A stretch of DNA of 64,000 nt from Candidatus Eisenbacteria bacterium (lineage in GTDB: Bacteria; Eisenbacteria; RBG-16-71-46; JACRLI01): assembly GCA_016235265.1 (NCBI GenBank), contig JACRLI010000024.1:1-64000 (forward strand), in the 5' to 3' direction. The notes beneath the pieces were generated by a model. It made no database searches and had not been told where the DNA came from. It worked only from the letters and a program-made list of their open reading frames with translations. The translations under genes and the position numbers were made by a program. Below are positions 19,263 through 28,185 of the stretch, piece after piece (the stretch's first letter is position 1; every line of letters starts with the position of its first letter).

Positions 19263-20036
19263 TCACGGCCGCGGCTGCGAGCGGAGCCACTGGACGTAGG
19301 TCCACAGCGCGTCGAGATCCCCGGCCTGGAGGTGGTGCCGATACGCAGGCATCTTCAGCGCGGCCCTGGCCAGGAACCAGCGCGCCAGCGCGTTGTCGCG
19401 AAATCGGTCGGGGACTCCCTCCCGGACCCACTGGTCGAACTCGGCGCGCCCGGCCACCAGCTCCGGGAAGTCGGAGCCGTCCCACGACGGGACATAACCC
19501 TTGAGGGAGCCCGGATTGGGGCGGGCGAGTCTGCCACCGGGACCGTGGCATCCGACGCAGCCCAGCTCCTGGGCCCTCCTGAGGCCCAGCGCGGCGCTGG
19601 AATCCTCCGGCTCGGGTTCCCCGGAGACGGACAGCACGAACGCCACCAGGTCGTCCAACTCCCGCGCGGAGAGCCGGCCCTTGAAGGCCGGCATCCTGAG
19701 GGCCCCACGGTCCCGCTGCGCCTGCCAGCTCCGGCTGCGCGCGCGACGGGACGTGACGCCGTTCAGAATCCACTCCCGCACGTCGGCGGGCGATTCCGCG
19801 TACATCATCAGGTCCCCGCCAAAGGTGGGCACGGTGCGGTCGGTGCGTCCCGGGTTCGCCGCGCCCCGGGAGCCCTCCGGACCGTGACACGCGAAGCAGC
19901 CGGTGCGCTCGGCGAGTCGGCGACCGCGTTCAGCGGCGGGAAGGCGGGGCCGGAGCAGGAAGAGCCCGGTGGCGCCGGCCGCAAGGCCGGCAGCCACCAG
20001 GACCGCCAACAGGACCGGGAGCGTGCGCCTCTTCAT
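19263..20036 (-). CDS. Membrane-anchored diheme cytochrome c
   Basis: 257 residues. An N-terminal hydrophobic helix (about 5-28) is probably an uncleaved anchor or signal. Two cytochrome c domains follow, with heme motifs CFACH (47-51) and CVGCH (160-164). Candidate distal Met ligands lie in LRMPAFKG and LKMPAYRH. It is periplasmic, carrying electrons between unidentified partners. It sits at the 3' end of the Cus block, 45 bases after the small MGCWLG-type protein, and just before the nucleoside ATPase gene. A link between metal efflux and electron transfer is suggested only by position. Confidence 0.9.
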   Translation of the reverse strand: MKRRTLPVLLAVLVAAGLAAGATGLFLLRPRLPAAERGRRLAERTGCFACHGPEGSRGAANPGRTDRTVPTFGGDLMMYAESPADVREWILNGVTSRRARSRSWQAQRDRGALRMPAFKGRLSARELDDLVAFVLSVSGEPEPEDSSAALGLRRAQELGCVGCHGPGGRLARPNPGSLKGYVPSWDGSDFPELVAGRAEFDQWVREGVPDRFRDNALARWFLARAALKMPAYRHHLQAGDLDALWTYVQWLRSQPRP

Positions 20037-20081
20037 GGAGCCCTCCCGAAGCGCGGGGCGGCCGCCCGCGCTCTCGTCGGA

Positions 20082-20474
20082 TTACTTGCCCCCGACCGCT
20101 TCGGCCGGCTTGAACGCCGTCACGTCGATCCCCTTGACTCCCGAGCGGGTCATCACGGAACCGGTGACGGAGACGGTCTTGCCCGCCATGTCCTTGATCT
20201 TGTTGTAGGGATCGGCGTCATCGTGGCTAAGGGTAAGAAGGTAGAGGACCCCCTTGTCCGTCAGCAGGCCCATGGGCATGCCACCCTGGATGCACTTCGT
20301 CGCGCATTCCACGTGTTTGGCGCCGCGTGCGGAGTGCCCGAGCCAGCAACCCATGTCCACGACCTCCCCGGTGATCGTCGTGGGGGCGTGCTTGCTCATC
20401 TGGTCCGCGCGCGCCGGCGCCCCGGCGGCCAGCACGGCAGCGGCCGCGAGGGTGAAGAGGAAAGTGCGTAGCAT
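20082..20474 (-). CDS. Small periplasmic protein of the GEVVDMGCW type
   Basis: 130 residues. A signal peptide (about 1-23) is followed by a compact domain beginning TGEVVDMGCWLGHSARG, with three Cys (GC, EC, KC) and several His/Met (MPMGLL) before a beta-rich, OB-like ending (KTVSVTGSVMTRSGVKGIDV). I have seen similar small exported proteins in other bacteria but know no proven function; the ligand set suggests metal or disulfide chemistry. The ATG at 20474 has AAAGGA upstream; the longer open frame has no better start. It lies 131 bases after cusA. Confidence 0.8.
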   Translation of the reverse strand: MLRTFLFTLAAAAVLAAGAPARADQMSKHAPTTITGEVVDMGCWLGHSARGAKHVECATKCIQGGMPMGLLTDKGVLYLLTLSHDDADPYNKIKDMAGKTVSVTGSVMTRSGVKGIDVTAFKPAEAVGGK

Positions 20475-20542
20475 GAAAGTTCCTTTCTGTTCGGCCAGAG
20501 GTTGAGTGAACATTGCGGCCTCCGAATCACGACCCGCGTGAT

Positions 20543-20600
20543 GGCGCGGCGGCGACCGGCCGGGACACCGCTCAGTGCACTCCGACCGGACCGCCGCGCC
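20543..20600. repeat. Long-range inverted repeat after cusA
   Basis: Arms GGCGCGGCGG (20543-20552) and CCGCCGCGCC (20591-20600) are perfect complements with a 38-base loop. The right arm starts 6 bases past the cusA stop. It could reduce read-through from the pump genes or protect the mRNA end. The long loop makes a classical terminator doubtful. Confidence 0.35.
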
Positions 20601-20605
20601 GCGCG

Positions 20606-23600
20606 CTACACTGCCGCCCTCCCGTTCCGCTGTTCCCGCTTGAGCTGCGCGTAGCGCCAGTACGTGTACACCACCGGGATGATCTCCAGGGTGAGGAACG
20701 CCGAGGTGAAAAGCCCGCCCACCATGGGAGCAGCCACCCGCTTCATCACGTCCGCGCCCGCGCCCTGCGACCACAGCAGCGGCACCAGGCCGATCATCAT
20801 CGTCGCCACGGTCATGAGCTTGGGCCGCACGCGCTGCACCGAACCTTCCAGCGTGGCCTCCACGATGTCGTCCAGGTCGCGGATGCGGCCCTCGCGCTTG
20901 TACTTGTGATAGGAACTGTCGCAGTACACCACCATCACCACGCCCGTCTGCGCCGCGAGGCCCACCAGCGCGATGATCCCCACCCACACGGCGGTGGACA
21001 GGTTGTAGTGCAGGAAGGTCATCAGCCACACGCTGCCGATCAGCGCGAAGGGGACCGAGCACAGCACGATCAGGGCCTCGGCGAGGTTGCCGAAGTTCAT
21101 GAACAACAGCAGTGTGATGATCACCAGCGTCAGCGGCACCAGGAACTTCATGCGCGCCTGCATCTGTTGCAGCAGCTCGTACTGGCCGGTCCACTTGAGG
21201 GTGTATCCCACCGGCAGCTTCACCTCCCGGGCCACGGCCTTCTTGGCGTCCTCCACGTAGCCGCCGATGTCGCGCTTCGCGGCGTCCATGTCCACGTAGA
21301 CGTAGCCGGCCAGCATGCCGGCCTCGTCGCGGATCATCGGCGGGCCGGTGACGATGCGGATGTCCGCCACCTGGCCCAGCGGCACGTGCTGGCCGGCGGC
21401 GGCGTCCGGCACCCCGCCGCCGGGAACGGCGGCAGGGCCGGCGGGAGGCAGCGGGTTTCCCGCCGCCTGCCCGCCCATGGCGCCGGAGGAGGCTGCCCCC
21501 ATGCCGCCGCCCGGCGAGCCCATGCCGCCACCCGGTTTCGGGTCGGGCCCCGGCCCGCTCATGGCCTGCGTGTAGAGCTCCAGGCCCACGTCCGGGATCC
21601 CGCTGGCCGCGAACAGCGTGGGCGGCGCGGTCCCCGGCATGGCGGACGGGCCCGCGCCCATGGGCGCCGAGGTCCCCCGCGAGGCGGGCATGCGCAGCGG
21701 CACCAGCACGTGGCGCAGGCGCTCGACATCCTGCCGCAGCTCGCTCGGATAGCGGACGTTGATGGTGAACCGGTTGCGCCCCTCCACTGTGACCTCGATC
21801 GGCTCTCCGCCCACCGCGGCCTCGATCACGTCCTGGACCTCCCCCACGGTCAGGCCGTAGCGCGCCAGCGCCTTGCGGTCGGGGATGATATCCAGGTAGA
21901 ACCCCCCGGTGTTGCGGTCCGAGTACACGCTGCGCGTGTGCGGCACCTTCGACACCGTCCGCTCCAGGTCCATGCCGATGCGCTCGATGGTGGCCAGGTC
22001 GGGCCCGAAGATCTTCACCCCGATGGGCGTGCGGATGCCGGTCGAGAGCATGTCAATGCGGGTCTTGATGGGCATGGTCCAGGCGTTGGTCCAGCCCGGC
22101 ATCTGCAGCCTGCGATTCAGCTCCTCGGTCAGTTCCTCCCAGCGGATGCGCCGTTTCTCCGGCCACAGCACGTGCAGCGCGGGCCGGGTCCACGCGGGCG
22201 CCCACTTCGAGTACCAGCGCGGCACCTCCACCATGCGCCACTGCTCGCGGGGCTTGAGCTTCACCACGGTCTCGACCATGGACAGCGGCGCCGGATCCGT
22301 GGGCGTCTCGGAGCGGCCCGACTTGCCGAACACGGTCTCCACTTCGGGGAAGCCGCGAATCAACCGGTCCTGCACCTGGAGATACTTCTTGGCCTCCTCG
22401 ATGGAGATGTTGGGGAACGTGGTGGGCATGTAGAGCATGTCGCCCTCGTTGAGCGGCGGCATGAATTCGTGGCCCAGGCGCATCGTCATCGGCACGGCCG
22501 AGAGCAGCGCCGCCAGGCCGATCGCAATGGTGGTCTTCGGGTTCTTCAGCGCCACCCAGGCGAAGGGCCGGTAGATGGCGATCATGAAGCGCGAGACGGG
22601 ATGGTCCTTCTCGTGCTTGATCTTGCCGCGGATCAGCAGTCCCATGAGCGCCGGGGACAACGTGATGGAGACCAGCGCCGCGAACGCCATCGCGAAGGTC
22701 TTGGTGAAGGCCAGCGGCTTGAACAGCCGCCCGGCCTGGCCGTTGAGCCCGAAGATGGGCAGGAACGCCACGGTGATGATCAGCAGCGAAAAGAAGATCG
22801 GCGGGCCCACCTCCTTGGCTGCCTCGATCAACACCTTCTGGCGGTCGGCCCCCGGCGGGGCCGTCTCCAGGTGCTTGTGCGCGTTCTCCACCAGCACGAT
22901 GGCCGCGTCCACCATGGCTCCGATGGCGATCGCGATCCCTCCGAGGCTCATGATGTTGGAGTTGATGCCCAGGAAGTACATGGGTACGAACGCCAGCCCC
23001 ACGGCCACCGGCAGGGACAGGACCGGGACCAGCGTGCTCCGAAAGTGCAGCAGGAATACGAAGATGATCAGGCTGACCACGATGGCTTCCTCGAGCAGCG
23101 TGTGCCGGAGGGTGTCAATGGCCCGGTCAATCAGCCCGGAGCGGTCGTAGACGATCTTGACCTCCACCCCTTCGGGCATGGAGCCCTTGACCTCACCCAG
23201 CTTCTTCTTCACCCGTTCGATCACCCGCAGCGCGTTCTCGCCGTAGCGCATCACCACCGTGCCGCCGACGACCTCGCCCTCGCCGTCCAGCTCGGCCACG
23301 CCGCGCCGGATGTCCGGGCCGAACGACACGCTGGCCACGTCGCCGATGCGGATGGGCGTACCGGTGCCGCGGTCTGCGCCCAGGGCGATCTGGCGGATGT
23401 CGTCCAGGTTCTTGATGTAGCCGCGCCCGCGCACGAAGTACTCGCGTCCGGACATCTCGATGATCCGCCCGCCCACATCCGAGTTGCTCCTGCGGATGGC
23501 CCCGGTGAGGTCTCCCAGCGAAAGGCCGTAGGCGTGCAGCTTGTTTGGTTCCACTTCCACCTGGTACTGGCGCTCGTACCCGCCCACGGATGCGACTTCC

Positions 23601-24124
23601 GCCACCCCGGGCACGCTGGCCAGCGCATAGCGCAGGTTGAAGTCCTGGAACGTGCGCAGCTCCGCGAGGTCGTGCCTGCCGCTCTTGTCCACCAGGGCGT
23701 ACTGGAACACCCACCCCACGGAGGTGGCGTCCGGCCCCAGCACCGGGTTCACTCCCTGGGGGAGCCGGGATCGAATGCTGCCCATGTACTCCATCACGCG
23801 GCTCCGCGCCCAGTAGAGGTCGGTCCCCTCCTTGAAGATGACGTAGATGAAGCTCATCCCGAACATGGACTGTCCGCGCACCGCCTCGACCTTCGGCGCG
23901 CCCAGCAGGGCGGAGACGATGGGATACGTCACCTGGTCCTCCACCAGGTCCGGACTGCGGCCCATCCACTCGGTCCAGACGATCACCTGGGGATCCGAGA
24001 GATCCGGGATGGCGTCCAGCGGCACGCTCCTGACGGCGAAGTAGGAGCCCGCCACCACGAACGCGGTGACGATGAACACCAGCATGCGGTGGGTGGCGCA
24101 GTACTCGATGATGCGCCCGATCAT
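20606..24124 (-). CDS. cusA: CusA-type heavy-metal RND efflux pump
   Basis: 1172 residues, about 100 longer than typical CusA. It starts MIGRIIEYCATHR, and the first periplasmic loop has VPLDAIPDLSDPQVIV. The TM4 proton-relay motif GAMVDAAIVLVENAHK is present, as are the porter-domain patterns of the HME-RND family. Pumps of this group move Cu(I)/Ag(I), or in relatives divalent cations, from periplasm or cytoplasm to the CusBC channel. Residues about 812-911 (nucleotides 21392-21691) are a Met/Gly/Pro/Ala-rich insertion in the periplasmic part, just before the conserved VPLGQVADI strand. The ATG overlaps the cusB stop by one base (TGATG), giving translational coupling. Metal specificity is inferred from the family and the neighbouring heavy-metal-binding proteins. 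Confidence 0.95.
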   Translation of the reverse strand: MIGRIIEYCATHRMLVFIVTAFVVAGSYFAVRSVPLDAIPDLSDPQVIVWTEWMGRSPDLVEDQVTYPIVSALLGAPKVEAVRGQSMFGMSFIYVIFKEGTDLYWARSRVMEYMGSIRSRLPQGVNPVLGPDATSVGWVFQYALVDKSGRHDLAELRTFQDFNLRYALASVPGVAEVASVGGYERQYQVEVEPNKLHAYGLSLGDLTGAIRRSNSDVGGRIIEMSGREYFVRGRGYIKNLDDIRQIALGADRGTGTPIRIGDVASVSFGPDIRRGVAELDGEGEVVGGTVVMRYGENALRVIERVKKKLGEVKGSMPEGVEVKIVYDRSGLIDRAIDTLRHTLLEEAIVVSLIIFVFLLHFRSTLVPVLSLPVAVGLAFVPMYFLGINSNIMSLGGIAIAIGAMVDAAIVLVENAHKHLETAPPGADRQKVLIEAAKEVGPPIFFSLLIITVAFLPIFGLNGQAGRLFKPLAFTKTFAMAFAALVSITLSPALMGLLIRGKIKHEKDHPVSRFMIAIYRPFAWVALKNPKTTIAIGLAALLSAVPMTMRLGHEFMPPLNEGDMLYMPTTFPNISIEEAKKYLQVQDRLIRGFPEVETVFGKSGRSETPTDPAPLSMVETVVKLKPREQWRMVEVPRWYSKWAPAWTRPALHVLWPEKRRIRWEELTEELNRRLQMPGWTNAWTMPIKTRIDMLSTGIRTPIGVKIFGPDLATIERIGMDLERTVSKVPHTRSVYSDRNTGGFYLDIIPDRKALARYGLTVGEVQDVIEAAVGGEPIEVTVEGRNRFTINVRYPSELRQDVERLRHVLVPLRMPASRGTSAPMGAGPSAMPGTAPPTLFAASGIPDVGLELYTQAMSGPGPDPKPGGGMGSPGGGMGAASSGAMGGQAAGNPLPPAGPAAVPGGGVPDAAAGQHVPLGQVADIRIVTGPPMIRDEAGMLAGYVYVDMDAAKRDIGGYVEDAKKAVAREVKLPVGYTLKWTGQYELLQQMQARMKFLVPLTLVIITLLLFMNFGNLAEALIVLCSVPFALIGSVWLMTFLHYNLSTAVWVGIIALVGLAAQTGVVMVVYCDSSYHKYKREGRIRDLDDIVEATLEGSVQRVRPKLMTVATMMIGLVPLLWSQGAGADVMKRVAAPMVGGLFTSAFLTLEIIPVVYTYWRYAQLKREQRNGRAAV

Positions 24125-25527
24125 CACATGCCTCCGTGATTGTGGGCAGGCGCCGGCTTGCCGCCCATGCCTTCCATGGCGGCCTTGAGGCGGCTCTCGG
24201 AGTCGATCAGGAACGAGGCGCTCGAGACCACCGTGTCGCCGGCCGCGAGTCCGCGGACGATCTGGACCTGGTCGGCGTCCCGCAGCCCCACCCACACCAT
24301 GCGGGGCTCGAAATGCCCCCCGCCCCGGGCCAGGAACACGTAGCTGTGCTCGCCCGCGTTCACCACGGCCTCGCCCGGGACCACCAGCGCCGTCTCGGCC
24401 GCGCCCCGCACGGCGACATGCCCGTACATCCCGGGGCGCAGCACGCCCGTCGGATCGTCCAGCCCGATGCGCAGCTTGAGCGTGCGCGTTTCGCTCGAGA
24501 CCGTCGGGTTCACCAGTTCCACGCGGCCCTCGAAGGTGCGGCCGGGCATGCCGTCCGCGGTGAACACCGCCCGGTCACCGGTGTGGACCCGCTCGAAGTC
24601 CATCTCGTACAGGTCCGCCAGGACCCACACGCGCGAGAGGTCCGCCACCGTCAGCAGGGGCGTGTCCGCTCCCACGTACTGGCCCTGCAGCACTCCGCGC
24701 TCCAGCACCGTCCCGCTCACCGGGGAGCGCAGCGTGAGGTTCATGACCGGGGTGCGCTCGCGCTCCAGCCGGAGGAGCTCCTCCCCCGGAACTCCGAGGA
24801 GCCTGAGCCGTTCCCCGGTGGCTTCCGCGGTGGCGCCGCCCGGTTCGCCGCCCCCGGTGGCGCCGCCCGCGCCGTGCTCGCCCATGCCGCCGGCCTCGTG
24901 GGCGATCAGATACTCGCGCTCGCTCTGGTACAACTCGGGGCTGTAGATGGACAGCAGCGGCTCCCCGACGCGCACCTTCTCACCCGTCCGGTTCACGAAC
25001 AACTGCTGGACCCAGCCGGAGACCCGGATCTGGACCCTGCGGATGCGGCCCTCGTCGGGCGTCACGAAGCCCACCAGGTCCAGCGTCCCGCCGAAAGTCC
25101 TCCGCTCCACCCGCGCGAATCGGACCCCGATCAACTGCACCCGCTCGGGGGTCATGTGCACCGGCGTGAGCCCGGGCACGTCGCCCTCGTGCCCCATCCC
25201 GGCGTGCGCCGCGTGCTCGTCGGTGTCGGTGACCTTCTCCAGGCTCATGCCGCAGATCGGGCAGTCCCCGGGCTTGTCCGAGGTGTACGCGGGGTGCATG
25301 GGGCAGCGGTAGATCACCCTGGCCGCCTTGCCCACCTTCCCGGACGGAGCCTTCAACTCCATCCTGTACGCGATGTAGCTGGCGATGCTGACCAGGGCCA
25401 GGATGGACAGGCCCACGAACAGCATCCACCGGATGATGTTCATGAGATGGGCCCCGGGCGGCGGCTGGTGAATGGAAGTCCGCGGGGCGCCGCCCTCCTG
25501 GGGGCTCTTGCCTTCGTCCGAAGTCAT
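24124..25527 (-). CDS. cusB: CusB-type periplasmic adaptor with heavy-metal-binding domain
   Basis: 467 residues. One N-terminal membrane helix (about 30-53) is followed by the heavy-metal-binding domain CPMHPAYTSDKPGDCPICGM (75-94). Then comes the membrane-fusion-protein core: barrel-sandwich (VQIRVSGWVQQLF, GEPLLSIYSPEL), a helical hairpin region interrupted by a Gly-rich loop (about 215-235), the beta barrel and the C-terminal membrane-proximal domain. It ends in a His/Met-rich tail (HNHGGM). It bridges CusA and the outer-membrane channel and probably hands metal to the pump. The ATG at 25527 follows the channel-gene stop by two bases and has AAGGAG upstream. Confidence 0.94.
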   Translation of the reverse strand: MTSDEGKSPQEGGAPRTSIHQPPPGAHLMNIIRWMLFVGLSILALVSIASYIAYRMELKAPSGKVGKAARVIYRCPMHPAYTSDKPGDCPICGMSLEKVTDTDEHAAHAGMGHEGDVPGLTPVHMTPERVQLIGVRFARVERRTFGGTLDLVGFVTPDEGRIRRVQIRVSGWVQQLFVNRTGEKVRVGEPLLSIYSPELYQSEREYLIAHEAGGMGEHGAGGATGGGEPGGATAEATGERLRLLGVPGEELLRLERERTPVMNLTLRSPVSGTVLERGVLQGQYVGADTPLLTVADLSRVWVLADLYEMDFERVHTGDRAVFTADGMPGRTFEGRVELVNPTVSSETRTLKLRIGLDDPTGVLRPGMYGHVAVRGAAETALVVPGEAVVNAGEHSYVFLARGGGHFEPRMVWVGLRDADQVQIVRGLAAGDTVVSSASFLIDSESRLKAAMEGMGGKPAPAHNHGGM

Positions 25528-25529
25528 GC

Positions 25530-26873
25530 TCACTCCTTCACGGGCGGCAGGACCACCCCGAACAAGTCCACTCTTCCGGTCAGCGCCACCAGGCGCGCCT
25601 CGGCGCGCGCGAGCGCCTGCCGGGCCCGGATCAGGGCGATCTCCTCGTTGTACAGCTCGTGACTGGCCTCGAACACCCGCCACAGGTCCGTCGCACCCGC
25701 CCGATAGGAGGCCCAGGACGCCTCCAGCGCCCGACGCTGGACCACCAGTACGGTGTCGGCGAGCAGCCGCACATTGCGCCGGGCGGCGCGAGCCTCGGAG
25801 CAGGCGACCGAAACCTGCTGCCGAAGCTCCAGTTCCGACCCCAGGCGCTCGGCGCTGCCGGCGCGGGCCATGGCGTCCATCTCCCTCGCCTCCGCGAGCT
25901 CCCGCCTCGAGGCGAACAGCGGCAGCATGATCGCCGCGGTGGCGCTGAACATGTTGTCCTGCCGCGTGCCGTCCTCCAGGGTCCGACGCCAGCTGTAGCT
26001 GCCTCGCAGCTCGATGTCCGGCCAGACCATCCGCCTCGCCGAGCGGGCCTCGTTGCGGTAGCGCGACACGGTGGCGTCCAGCTCCCGCAGGCGCGGGTGG
26101 CCCGGCGAAACCGCAGCGAGCCACACCGAGGGGTCTGTCGGCACGGCCGCCTCGGCGAAGGGCACCAGGGTGTCCACCTCGCCCTCCGGGCCGACGCCGC
26201 GCAACGCCTGCAGGCGCGCCCAGGCCGAGTGCCGTTCGGCCTCGAAATCGCTCAGGTTGACCAGCACGCGAGCCCCCTCCGCCTCGGCCCGCAACGCATC
26301 GTCCAGCCGCCCGGTGCCGGAAGCCACGCGCGCGCGGGCCGACTCGAGCAACTGGTTCATCGCCCCGCGGTGGTGCCCGGCGGTGCGGGCCAGCTCGCCG
26401 GCGTAGAAGGCGTCCGCGTAGCTCTCCCAGGCCATGCCCAGCGCCTCGAAGCGCGAGAACTCCGCGGCGGAGACCGCCGCGCTCGCGGCGTCCCGCGCCG
26501 CCTGCCGGGCGAGGCCCCGGCTGCCGAAGAGCGGGAACTTCTGCGCCAGCCCCACCATGGTCATGGTCATCGGCTCCATGTCGAAGCGGCCGTTGCTCGG
26601 AACATTCACCGCGCCGAACTCCAGCATGGGGTTGTCCCAGGCGCCGGCGCGCGACACGCGCTCGCCGGCAGCCTGGGCCATGGCCCGGCGCGCGACCAAC
26701 ATGGGGTTCTGCGACTGGACCTCGGCCAGCAGGCCGGGGAGGTCGAGCGCCCGGGCGGCGGTCGGCGGCAGCACGGCGCACAGCAGCAGGAAACCGGCGG
26801 CGGCGCGGCGCACCGCGAGAGCGGATGCGCCCCGATCACCCCCGGAGCGCCACGGGAATCGCCGGTATCTCAT
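25530..26873 (-). CDS. TolC/CusC-family outer-membrane channel
   Basis: 447 residues. A signal-like region ends around ARA (42). Two outer-membrane-efflux-protein repeats of long Ala/Arg/Glu-rich helices follow (about 45-240 and 245-440), with the landmark PLFGSRGLARQAARD-type motif in repeat one and LPLFASRRELAEARE in repeat two. It forms the trimeric exit duct of the CusCBA pump. The N-terminus before the hydrophobic segment is long and Arg-rich, so the true start may be internal. It is first in the three-gene coupled unit. Confidence 0.9.
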   Translation of the reverse strand: MRYRRFPWRSGGDRGASALAVRRAAAGFLLLCAVLPPTAARALDLPGLLAEVQSQNPMLVARRAMAQAAGERVSRAGAWDNPMLEFGAVNVPSNGRFDMEPMTMTMVGLAQKFPLFGSRGLARQAARDAASAAVSAAEFSRFEALGMAWESYADAFYAGELARTAGHHRGAMNQLLESARARVASGTGRLDDALRAEAEGARVLVNLSDFEAERHSAWARLQALRGVGPEGEVDTLVPFAEAAVPTDPSVWLAAVSPGHPRLRELDATVSRYRNEARSARRMVWPDIELRGSYSWRRTLEDGTRQDNMFSATAAIMLPLFASRRELAEAREMDAMARAGSAERLGSELELRQQVSVACSEARAARRNVRLLADTVLVVQRRALEASWASYRAGATDLWRVFEASHELYNEEIALIRARQALARAEARLVALTGRVDLFGVVLPPVKE

Positions 26874-27006
26874 GGGAACAGCCTCCGTTCGGGGTGAGTC
26901 TGGATCGGCATATGCGCCCGCAGTCTCCTCCCAAGCTGTGGGAGGCGCAACCGGCAGAAAGCCGCCGCCGTCCGGACGTCGCGGCGCCGGCAGTTCCAGG
27001 GCTTCC

Positions 27007-27522
27007 TCACGACCCCTGGTCTCCTTTCGATGTGGAGTCGCCCGGGCCTCGCCCGGCAGGCTTCGCCCGCTCGAGGAACATCCCGCATTTCGGGCACTTG
27101 CCCGGCTTGTTCGACTTCACTTCGGGGTGCATGGGGCAGCCGTACGCGAACGTCTCTTGCCCCGATTTCATCCGCGGCTGGCGGCTCCGGTTGGTGTCCG
27201 AGTGCGCCGCCTGCTCTCCCTCGCCCGACACCCCGAGACTCTCCAGGACCATCTGGCGCAACTTCGAAGTCTGCGCGACCCGGTCGATGACCCGTTGCAT
27301 GAAATCCGCATCCTCGAACACCGCTTCCAGCAGCAAATCCCGCCGGCCCTCGTCGCGGAGGATGTCGCGGATCATCCGCTGGTCCTTCTCATCCGCCTTG
27401 CTTGCGGCGTCGGCATCGTGCCGGTGCCCGCCCGCGCCCATCCCGGCGCATTGGCTGAGAGCGGCGCCGGGCAGGATCGCCAGCAAGACCAGCAGCGCCC
27501 ACGTAAGCCTGTTCGACGGCAT
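27007..27522 (-). CDS. Secreted protein with heavy-metal-binding domain
   Basis: 171 residues. The signal peptide is at 1-24 (LTWALLVLLAILPGAALSQ), with a following CAGMGAGGHRHD that adds Cys and His. A helical middle (MIRDILRDEGRRDLLLEAVFED) resembles the spacer of other periplasmic metal sensors. The C-terminal heavy-metal-binding domain reads CPMHPEVKSNKPGKCPKCGM (about 138-157). It is probably a periplasmic metal-binding accessory of the pump. The ATG at 27522 is supported by GGAGG 9 bases upstream. Confidence 0.85.
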   Translation of the reverse strand: MPSNRLTWALLVLLAILPGAALSQCAGMGAGGHRHDADAASKADEKDQRMIRDILRDEGRRDLLLEAVFEDADFMQRVIDRVAQTSKLRQMVLESLGVSGEGEQAAHSDTNRSRQPRMKSGQETFAYGCPMHPEVKSNKPGKCPKCGMFLERAKPAGRGPGDSTSKGDQGS

Positions 27523-27594
27523 ATGTTGAATCCTCCATCCAAGAGGCGGTTGGTGTTGTGGCACCTGCGCCCGTGAACCGGGCCGGAGGGCCTG

Positions 27595-28104
27595 CTACTT
27601 CCTGCCGCTCATCCCGTGCCCGTGGTGGTCGCCCGACGGCATCATGACGTCCATCTCTGCGAGCATTACCTCCATGCCGTTGTGGTGCGCATCGCACTCC
27701 GCGCGCATCTCGCCAATGTCGTGGGTTCCGGCCATGCGCGAACCGTGCATGTCCACGAGATCCGACATGCGCTTCGTCATCGCCGCCATGTCGGCCTCGG
27801 AGTGGCCGCCCATCATTCCCCCGCCGGACATCTGCATCCCGCGGCACGTGGCCATCAAGGTGTCCATCATGGCGTGCATGTCGGTGGCATAGCGCGTCGT
27901 CTCGGCGTGCAGGCTGTGCGGGTCCGTGGCATTCATCGCGTACTGGTGGTGGGCATCCTCACGCCCGCGAAGGTCGGTCGCGGCCGCAGGCGGGGTCTGG
28001 GCGACGGGCTTGGGGGCGGCTGGCTGGCTGCTCCTGGTGCAACCGACGGCCAGGAATGCCGCCGCAACGAGCGCCGCGGCGCCCAGGGTGCTGGAACGGA
28101 ACAT
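27595..28104 (-). CDS. Met/His-rich lipoprotein, probable periplasmic metal buffer
   Basis: 169 residues. Signal peptide with lipobox FLAVGC (Cys 22). The mature protein is rich in Met, His and Asp: MHAMMDTLMATCRGMQMSGG, GGHSEADMAAM, then HHNGMEVMLAEMDVMMP and a final HHGHGMSGRK. Met-rich segments are typical of Cu(I)/Ag(I) chaperones such as CusF-linked proteins and PcoE-like sponges, though I do not recognise this exact family. GGAGGAG precedes the ATG. It lies between the Cys-rich and heavy-metal-binding-domain genes on the same strand. Confidence 0.82.
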   Translation of the reverse strand: MFRSSTLGAAALVAAAFLAVGCTRSSQPAAPKPVAQTPPAAATDLRGREDAHHQYAMNATDPHSLHAETTRYATDMHAMMDTLMATCRGMQMSGGGMMGGHSEADMAAMTKRMSDLVDMHGSRMAGTHDIGEMRAECDAHHNGMEVMLAEMDVMMPSGDHHGHGMSGRK

Positions 28105-28185
28105 GGATTGGCTCCTCCCTGCATGGCAGGAATGGGAAATGTCGCGCCTATTTCCGGAATCTACGGACGGTGCGAGAGGAGCGGA

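Noticed and set aside
20513..24139. A 1208-codon open frame on the plus strand opposite cusA
   Set aside because: His/Arg/Gly-rich nonsense without domains; it is the mirror of GC-biased codon use in cusA, which has clear family motifs on the other strand.
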